5,339 nucleotides of DNA, from positions 1-5,339 of the forward strand of contig JACRAI010000065.1 in the NCBI GenBank assembly GCA_016213425.1, in the 5' to 3' direction. Positions 1 through 5,339 of the stretch are shown here, piece by piece. How positions within the stretch are numbered: position 1 is the first letter of the stretch; every line of letters starts with the position of its first letter. The position numbers and the translations under genes were made by a program. Origin of the DNA: an archaeon. GTDB lineage: Archaea > Nanobdellota > Nanobdellia > Woesearchaeales > ARS49. Under the pieces are notes generated by a model. The model had not been told where the DNA came from. It did not search any database and saw nothing but the letters and a program-made list of their open reading frames with translations.

Positions 1-411
1 GAACTTAATGACGAAAAAATTATTCCTGCATTCCTCCAATTATTAAAAAATGACCCAGGAAACCAAAATTTAGCAGTAAAAACTTTAAGTAAGTTCAGTC
101 TAGAAAAAATTCCTTTAGATAAAATAAAAGAAATGCTTGATCAAATCAAGTCACACATTTATAATTATAACGAGAACACAATGAACTTCTTCGAAGCAGT
201 GATAGAAGCTCACGGCGAAAAAGCAATACCACTACTCTTAGATCTTTTAGAAAACGGAAATACTGTCAACCTCGCATTGATTAGTTTAACAAACATGGGC
301 GGTAAAGTAATGCCTCTTTTAAAAAGCGAATTAAACAATCCAGCAAGAACCAAAATCTTCAAAGAAAGCATATTAAGAGTACTGAGAGACATAGAAACTT
401 TAAAAGATCCT
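1..411 (+). repeat. HEAT-like helical repeats, N-terminal part of the window
   Basis: Residues 1-137 are predicted as paired amphipathic helices. The best unit is residues 73-103: a helix containing KAIPLLLDLLE, an Asn/Gly turn (NGN), a second helix rich in Leu/Ala/Ile, and then NMGGKVMPLLKSEL starting the next unit. The 'Ala-hydrophobic-Pro-Leu-Leu' helix, short turn, and 'Ala-Leu-x-x-Leu-x-x-hydrophobic-Gly' helix are typical of HEAT or PBS-lyase type repeats, which form curved scaffolds for protein binding. Residues 10-31 (AFLQLLKNDPGNQ followed by LAVKTLSKF) form another such pair. The series probably starts upstream of the window. Family assignment is from pattern only; an armadillo-like or other alpha-alpha solenoid is equally possible. 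Confidence 0.55.
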
Positions 412-3400
412 TCAGAAAAATTCACTTTCAAACTAGAAAACGTTAAAGACCCACAAAATACTGCTGAAAGAATACACGAAATGTTAAGAACTTACTTAGA
501 AATAAACAGTCTTTTTGACAAAAACTTTAAAGAAATAATTAAACTTTCATCAGGTTCAAACGCAGAAGACATAATAGCTGTAACAGTTCAAGATAGTACT
601 ATAGAAGTTAAGTTAAAACTCAAACAATACACTGGAGCTTACTTTTCAAACCTGGACGAATTAAGAGATGAAGTTAACTGGGCCATACAACAAGCAATCA
701 AACCAAATGAAGAATTGAAGAAATCAGTTGATCAATTAATTGATGAAAGCCAAGTAGATGACATACTTACTTCATTAAAATTAAGATCATCTAAAGAAGA
801 TCAAGGAAAAAAAATAGCCAGTCAAGGAGCGGATTCTTTCATGTTCTTACTTCCTGGATTGAGAAATTCTCTCAAAGTCATGAACAGCTATTATGTGTTT
901 GACCAAATTGATTGGAATAATATTGAAGAAGCTCCAGCCAGAATGATGACCAGACTATTATATTATGTTACCAAAGATGGTTTTGGCAAAAATGAATTCA
1001 AACAGTTAATGCCAAAAATAACTGAACAATTAGCAAAACTAGTGATTTCTTCAATTGATGCAGGAACTTTTTTGAATAGAGACTTAACATTACTGCAGAA
1101 CATAAACACTAAAGATCTTTCGGAAACTACAAAAAATACTTTGTTTGAAAGATTATTCATACATTGGAATAAAGATAAAATCGGTATTTTTTATTTAGGA
1201 AGATTCAATGAAGAAACAGTTAAGTTCTTAGCAAACAAATATATTGAAGCAAAAGATAAAGATGCACTTTCGGCACTAGCACAATTTGATTGGAGTAAAT
1301 TCAGCCCAGAATTTGTTCAAGAAATAATAACAAAGATTCAGGAAGCACAACGTCCTGAACACTTCGGAAGATTAGTGTATCTTGCTAAAGTTATGGGTGA
1401 AAAAGGAATTGATTTCGCGATAGACCTTTTAAATCTTGCAGTTGATTCTTATGAGCTGGCCGAGTTGAGGGATTACTTAGACACCGTTGATTGGGCTAAA
1501 TTGGATGATGCAAAATTTAAATTAATTGTTAAAAAAATTTTAAAAAAAAGTTCGCATTCTGACCAAATACAGAATTTGCTTATTTTAATGTTTGATTCAA
1601 AATTAAAAATCAAAATTCAATTCAATCAAGATTTTGATGACGTAATTTATTTAATGGACTATGTTGATTACGCCTCACTTCCAAATGCAAAAACTTACTT
1701 TTATTATGACATAATAAGACATAATATTTTTGAAATACGCAACACCCCTGAAGATCAGAGAAAACAAAAAATAACTGAATTAATCACTTCAATGGATGTT
1801 CAATATAAAGAATTACTGCAAAAATTAATTGCAGGCAACCTTAAAGATACCTCTAATCAATATAAAAAATTGCAAGCAATTTTGTCAGCTTCAGGCACTA
1901 AAAATCTTGTCACCACTCGCGCAAAAGAGTTATTCGAAATATTATTCGGCGAAAAAGAAATACCTCTCGAAGAAAAAACCGCTTTAATAAAAGAAGTCCA
2001 ATCTTTAGCTCAATTCGATTTAGACTACGTTCTTAGCAAAATTAATGAAGTTATGACTCAGTCAGAAATAACTCGGTCAGAAAAAAAAGTGTTGACTGCT
2101 GAAGAAATATTGAACGGAATAGAATTAGAAAAATTAAATCATGCTAATGTAAGGAGATTCTTTGATTATTTGATTCAAAATAATTTCAAATCTTTTAGAG
2201 ACACTTTATTCTCGCTTGTGTTGCGCCAAGAACAATCAGGAGTTCCTATAATTATCAAATACTTGGAGAGAGATATTTTTCCAAGTAAAGTCGACTCGTT
2301 ATTATTCTATTTTGATAAAATAAAATGGACTGAGGTAAATGAAGAAACAAAATATGAATTGCTTGAACGTCTGGCATATTATTCTGAAAATCTTAATCCG
2401 CAAGTTCTCGCTGAAAGATTAAGTTACGTTGGCATATCTTCAGATTTTGCTTTAAAACAACTCGAAACACAAGGCGTAAGCCCAGGAACTTTTTTAGCAT
2501 TCTCATCAGTAACTTGGAAAGAAGGAGATAAAGAGAAAAAAATAGAAGCAACAAAAATATTAATGCAAAACTTGGGCGTACCATATGCACTTCACATCTT
2601 AGCTTTGCTAGGTGATGAAACACTCGATGCTTTCATTGAACAAATAAAAACAGTGAAAAGCAAAGAAGATAAAGAAGCAATTTTCTCAGCGTTATATAGC
2701 ATACTCAAGTACTTTAAATCAATCAAATTCAGCGCAGAAAAACAAAAAGAACTTACAGAACAAATTTATGATTCTGAACAAGAGTTAGACGCTCATGATT
2801 TTAATATTTTAGTTAAGTTGAGCTCAGCAACACTCAAATTTTTACTTCCAAGATTTGATGAAAATCCTGACAAAGCAATGAAAGTAATTTCAGCAATAAC
2901 TTTATCAGACATATTATCAAGAGCAGATTCAAAAGTGTACATCGCAAAAATCTTTGAATTACTTAAAACAACTAAAGGTGAAACACTTGAAACAGTCACA
3001 AATTACTTGAAACGAATTTATGGGGATCACATAGATGTATTCAAGTCAGAATTAACTCAAGCACAAAAGAATGCGTTAATAAAATTCTTTGTCGAATACA
3101 GTACTAGTGCAAGTTTGAACCAAGGCAAAGTACCTTTATACATTGAAAGCGTAAAAAATAAAGCAAAAGAAATAGAAAAATTGAAAGATGAAGAATTAAA
3201 AGTTTATTTTGATAACATAATAAAAGAAATTGATGAACGCGCGGAAAAATTATTGAAATTAATTTCAGAAGCCCAAACATTTGTTCTAGAAGAAAAATTC
3301 AGTGAAGCAGCAAAACTAGTTGAAAAAGAAGGCTTCAAAGACATGCCTAAAACAAAGAATAAAAAAGAATGGCTCAACTGGCTGGCATACCAAAAAAGCA

Positions 3401-5339
3401 GTTTATTAATAGATCAAGCAGTTGGTAAAGATATTAAGAGCATAGTATATGAGCGTGTTAGTGGAAGATTATATAGAGGGGTTGGAATGCTTCAACCATG
3501 GAGAGCAAAAAGATACCTGAAAGAAGGAATAAGGTCATTAACTCCTCTAGATAAAGGCAAAGAAATTCTTGCAGAAATGCTGAAAGAACGCGGATATACA
3601 GAAACGCAAGGCAAAACATTCGCTGAATTAATACTTGCACTAGATGAAAAAATGAGTGCTGATTTACAGGATCCTATTCTTCATCAATGGAAAGTAGGCA
3701 AAACAAGAGCAAAAGAAGCAGGCGATAAACTAGGTCAAGCTCTTGGGACAATGTTTAGTTTTAGCGAAAGCATAAATGTTGCAGAAGCCTTTTCAATAAA
3801 AGCAGGTGATACACAAAGAGCAGTTATAGAAATTGATCCATCCAAGTTAATTGAATCTTTAGACATAAAAAGAATGCACGGATATAGTGGTGAGCAAGAA
3901 ATCGCAGTCATAGGCGGAGTCCCTCTAGAAGCCATAACAGCAATTTGGTACAGAGGGTATTTAGTTTACGAAAAACCAGAAGAATCTAAAGAGAAAATAC
4001 CAGAAGAAGTTGTTAAAGAAAAAACTCTTGAAAAACCAACAGATTTAGAAGAAAAAATTTCTGAGAACCCAGTAACTTTAGAAGAAGTTGACAAATTCTT
4101 GAGTGAAGCAAAAAAAGAGATAGGTATAGAAAAATCAAAATCTAAAAAAATAAAAATCATGCCATTACCAAAAAATTTACAAAAAGTCAAATCTAAAAAT
4201 ATTGTAGAACCACTACAATATGCATTACTTCCCGGAGGAGGCATCAAAGAACTTCCTCCAAGTTATCTTGAAGCTGCAAAAAAAGCCTTTTACGAAGAAA
4301 TTGGAGAACTTCAGGCACAAAGTGGCCAAATTCAAGCTCAAGCAGCCGGTGCGCCTTTTGGAGTCATATCACAATTAGCGACAGGATACATGGAAAAATA
4401 TACTAAAGAGAATGAAATAAACTTAGAAGACTACATGGATCCTCCACATATATTGAAAAAGGCCGCTAGTGAACAAGTGGATTGCGGTGAAGGAAGCATT
4501 AGCTGTTCTTTAGGATTTTTTGACAACGCTCAAACAATAGTTGAAAAATTAAATGCTTTCGAAAGCGGAGAGCACAAATTTTCATTAATAGCTTATGATA
4601 TATTTAGAGAAGCAGCCAAACCTCCACCAGCTTTGAAGGATGAAACTGAACCATTTATTTCTTTTGAAAATAAAGACAAAGAAGTGTTTGTTGTTTACAA
4701 CACTCCTTATGATGAAGATTTAGAAACTGCATTTGAAGAAGACTTAGTGAACTTAATTGTTAACGAAGCATCAAAAGCACCCGAATTAAGAAAATTATTA
4801 AAATTACCTGAAGAAAATGTTAAAGAACCTGTACCAAAATCTCCTCTTGAAAATTTAATAAAAAAACTTAAAAATTCAATTGAAGAAAAAGGCCAGAGTG
4901 CAGAATCTTTGGATAAAGTTTTGAAAAATTCTCAAAGCGTTTTAACTATTCAAGATTATTTAAGCAAAAAAAATGACTTTAAGGGAAGATACGCTTTAGG
5001 TCTTGGCAGTAAACCTTATTTTGATCTTGTAAAAATAGGAAGGCTTCATTCTTATTTTGAACTTTTCCAATTTACAACTAAAGAAGATTATGATTTAGCA
5101 GCGCAAGAGTATGGAGTTGGCAAAAGAGCAGAAAGTGCTGCGTTAATGGAAGCAGTAACTGACCAAGATAAATCATTAATTTTCTTTTTACCAACAAACA
5201 TGGTAGATTTTGAAGGTTTTACAGAAACAGAATTATTATGGTTATTAGAAAATCCAGAAAAAGCAAAAAACGTAGTTTTCGTTTTTGGAGCTTACGAAAT
5301 AGACAGGGATGATTTACCTGAACATTTTTGGGCTAGAGA
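1..5339 (+). CDS. Giant multidomain protein with helical solenoid repeats and a likely ADP-ribosyltransferase domain (partial, both ends missing)
   Basis: Frame 1 reads through the entire window without a stop, giving 1779 complete codons plus two bases; both the initiation codon and the stop lie outside, so no start can be chosen. By domain order it has HEAT-like helices (residues 1-137), a short beta-containing segment (about 178-215), a long solenoid of 58-76 residue repeats (about 290-1000), charged helices (about 1047-1140), an ART-like catalytic domain (about 1141-1324), a Lys/Glu/Pro linker (1324-1400), a helical region with the only two cysteines (1401-1541), and an unassigned alpha/beta region to the end. 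I see no transmembrane segment, so this part looks soluble; a signal peptide or anchor could lie upstream or downstream. Codon use is uniform (AGA, ATA, TTA, GAA, AAA), with no sign of a frameshift or patch of foreign sequence. All tryptophans are TGG and no in-frame TGA occurs. The full gene is not recognised; an effector or toxin-like role is inferred only from the ART motifs. Confidence 0.96.
532..645 (+). other. Probable small beta segment inserted in the helical scaffold
   Basis: Residues 178-215 differ from their helical surroundings. They show alternating hydrophobic/polar strands: EIIKLSSG, then DIIAVTVQD, then STIEVKLKLKQYTG. These read as two or three antiparallel strands with Ser/Gly/Asn turns. 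The segment is followed by a helix (about 217-233, containing LRDEVNWAIQQAI). It may be a small beta hairpin domain interrupting the solenoid between the HEAT-like start and the longer repeat array. No family is recognised and the secondary structure is judged by eye. Confidence 0.35.
868..3000 (+). repeat. Degenerate solenoid of about 58-76 residue repeats with a hydrophobic-x-aromatic (DW-like) turn
   Basis: A recurring unit is visible: a hydrophobic helix, then hydrophobic-[D/E/K/T]-[W/Y/F/L]-x-x-[L/I/V/F], then a second amphipathic helix with hydrophobic residues about 8, 11 and 15 positions after the aromatic. Clear copies have their turns at residues 303 (IDWNNI), 429 (FDWSKF), 496 (VDWAKL), 555 (VDYASL), 707 (IELEKL), 774 (IKWTEV) and 966 (ITLSDI). 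Weaker copies are at 368 (INTKDL), 631 (SGTKNL), 837 (VTWKEG) and 908 (IKFSAE). Spacings run 65, 61, 67, 59, 76, 76, 67, 63, 71 and 58. An isolated copy is at residue 32 (FSLEKI). An off-register look-alike is at 672 (FDLDYV). The copies have diverged at DNA level, so this is an old protein repeat and not a recent tandem duplication. The likely role is an extended helical scaffold or binding surface. The repeat family is not one I can name; it is HEAT-like in general form. Confidence 0.65.
3139..3420 (+). other. Charged helical region, possible coiled coil, preceding the ART domain
   Basis: Residues 1047-1140 are dense in Lys and Glu with regularly spaced Leu/Ile/Val and almost no Gly or Pro in the first 60 residues. 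Examples are VKNKAKEIEKLKDEELK (about 1051-1067) and IIKEIDERAEKLLKLISEA (about 1073-1091). This is the composition of long amphipathic helices or a short coiled coil. It ends with a Trp-rich helix (KEWLNWLAYQKS, about 1123-1134) that leads directly into the ART core. In ART toxins a helical segment commonly precedes the first catalytic strand, so the last 30-40 residues may belong to the catalytic fold. That placement is inference. Confidence 0.5.
3421..3972 (+). other. Likely ADP-ribosyltransferase (ART) domain, R-S-E class
   Basis: Seen: three motifs in the order expected for mono-ADP-ribosyltransferases. First, LYRGVG with candidate NAD-binding Arg1159. Second, SFSESINVAEAFS (1253-1265), matching the 'S-x-S ... 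hydrophobic-Ala-x-x-Phe' strand-helix of the STS motif. Third, GEQEIAVIGGVP (1297-1308), matching the ARTT loop E-x-E, with Glu1300 as candidate catalytic glutamate and Glu1298 two residues before it. A strand RAVIEIDP (1273-1280) lies between motifs two and three, as in the family. Known: this class transfers ADP-ribose from NAD+ to a target; E-x-E is usual in arginine-modifying enzymes, while Q-x-E occurs in enzymes acting on other acceptors. The 'EIAV-IGG-hydrophobic-P' tail also resembles secreted ARTs of the pierisin/Scabin kind. Inferred: an effector-type ART within a giant scaffold; the target is unknown. Odd: the middle residue of STS is Phe, and about 94 residues separate Arg from the SxS motif, longer than the roughly 40 in C3 or iota-type toxins. 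It could be a degenerate or inactive ART. Confidence 0.72.
3970..4200 (+). other. Lys/Glu/Pro-rich interdomain linker
   Basis: Residues 1324-1400 directly follow the ART core and are low in complexity, dominated by Lys, Glu, Pro and Ser: EKPEESKEKIPEEVVKEK, later EKPTDLEEKI, and finally the basic stretch EKSKSKKIKI. A short helix with hydrophobic spacing (LEEVDKFLSEAKKEIG, 1361-1376) sits in its middle. The composition suggests a flexible, solvent-exposed tether between the ART domain and the C-terminal regions. The basic end (about 1377-1400, many Lys) could contact nucleic acid or membrane lipids, but this is speculation. No protease site is recognised. Confidence 0.6.
4201..4623 (+). other. 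Helical region with the only two cysteines in the window
   Basis: Residues 1401-1541 begin with a Gly/Pro-rich entry (LLPGGGIKELPPSYLE). Then come a Gln/Ala-rich helix (ELQAQSGQIQAQAAGAPFG, about 1436-1454) and helices around 1459-1470 and 1483-1490. A Cys pair follows: Cys1495 and Cys1502 in DCGEGSISCS. These are the only cysteines in 1779 residues and they are seven apart (C-x6-C) in a Gly/Ser loop, so a local disulfide or a bound metal is plausible. An aromatic helix follows (HKFSLIAYDIFREAAK, 1525-1540). I do not recognise a family. It could be a separate domain or the first part of the alpha/beta region that follows. Confidence 0.4.
4624..5339 (+). other. Unassigned alpha/beta region, truncated by the window end
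   Basis: From residue 1542 the sequence alternates predicted strands and helices. Strand EVFVVYNTPYDED (1561-1573) is followed by a helix with LETAFEEDLVNLIVNEA. A charged helical spacer (about 1601-1650) leads to the block RYALGLGSKPYFDLVKIG (1663-1680), then to QEYGVGKRAESAALMEAV (1702-1719). Strand SLIFFLPTNMVDFEGF (1725-1740) precedes helix TETELLWLLENP (1741-1752), then strand KNVVFVFGAYEIDRD (1757-1771), and the reading frame leaves the window in PEHFWAR. The two hydrophobic strands separated by a helix look like the core of an alpha/beta sandwich. Conserved-looking polar residues that could form a site include Asn1734, Asp1737 and Glu1739, but no catalytic motif is certain. It is unlikely to be a nucleotide-binding P-loop, as neither GK pair has the right spacing. 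Confidence 0.4.

Noticed and set aside
210..431. Minus-strand open frame of 73 codons
   Set aside because: It lies antisense to the long plus-strand frame, starts at TTG, and its product has no recognisable features; a shadow.
963..1160. Minus-strand open frame of 65 codons
   Set aside because: It is fully antisense to the continuous coding frame, with no family resemblance or supporting context.
2393..2623. Minus-strand open frame encoding a Leu/Phe-rich, membrane-like peptide
   Set aside because: The hydrophobic run is the antisense reading of Lys/Glu-rich codons (AAA, GAA and similar), a common artefact; the sense strand is clearly coding.
2793..2999. Minus-strand open frame of 68 codons
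   Set aside because: Antisense to the repeat region; no motif and no independent evidence.
3458..3640. Minus-strand open frame of 60 codons with a hydrophobic product
   Set aside because: Antisense to the start of the ART-like domain, whose motifs show that the plus strand is the coding strand.
3697..3705. Gly-Lys-Thr (residues 1233-1235), suggestive of a P-loop
   Set aside because: The upstream Gly required for GxxxxGK[ST] is missing and no strand-loop-helix context or Walker B motif is seen; it lies inside the ART insertion.
3735..3935. Minus-strand open frame of 66 codons containing several Cys
   Set aside because: Antisense to the SxS and ExE motifs of the ART-like domain; a shadow.
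3966..4247. Minus-strand open frame of 93 codons with Ser/Phe repeats
   Set aside because: Its Ser/Phe/Leu repetitiveness simply mirrors the Lys/Glu-rich linker read backwards.
4234..4259. GGAGGA and TCCTCC inverted repeat, and a Shine-Dalgarno-like GGAGG
   Set aside because: Only six perfect stem pairs, no T-run after it, and no start codon at a suitable distance; the bases encode a Gly-Gly-Gly and Pro-Pro segment inside the continuous frame.

Overview
The whole window is the interior of one very large protein-coding gene on the + strand. Frame 1 is open from the first base to the last: 1779 complete codons and no TAA, TAG or TGA. Neither the true start nor the stop lies inside, so the full protein is longer than 1779 residues. 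Residue numbers below count from the first codon of the window. Other frames are full of stops, and every shorter minus-strand open stretch is a shadow of this gene. I see no intergenic DNA, RNA gene, promoter, terminator, mobile element or CRISPR array.

The DNA is AT-rich. Arginine is mostly AGA (AGA/AGG outnumber CGN roughly four to one), isoleucine is often ATA, and the protein is rich in Lys, Glu, Leu and Ile and almost free of Cys. This fits a low-GC archaeon, for example a DPANN lineage, several of which are known to carry giant genes. A low-GC bacterium cannot be excluded. The taxonomic call is inference.

Layout along the protein: (1) residues 1-137, HEAT-like helical repeats; (2) about 140-295, a linker region with a probable small beta segment; (3) about 290-1000, a degenerate solenoid repeat of roughly 58-76 residues marked by a recurring hydrophobic-x-Trp/aromatic turn (as in IDW, FDW, VDW, VDY, IKW, VTW); (4) about 1047-1140, highly charged helices, possibly coiled coil; (5) about 1141-1324, a likely ADP-ribosyltransferase (ART) domain of the R-S-E class, with LYRG, SFS and EQE motifs in the right order; (6) 1324-1400, a Lys/Glu/Pro-rich linker; (7) 1401-1541, a helical region holding the only two cysteines in the window; (8) 1542 to the end, an unrecognised alpha/beta region that runs off the window.

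The most interesting reading is a giant scaffold-plus-effector protein: a long helical solenoid carrying an embedded mono-ADP-ribosyltransferase and, after a flexible linker, further folded domains. That architecture resembles large multidomain toxins or effectors. The ART call rests on motifs read by eye. The effector role is inference and no substrate can be named.
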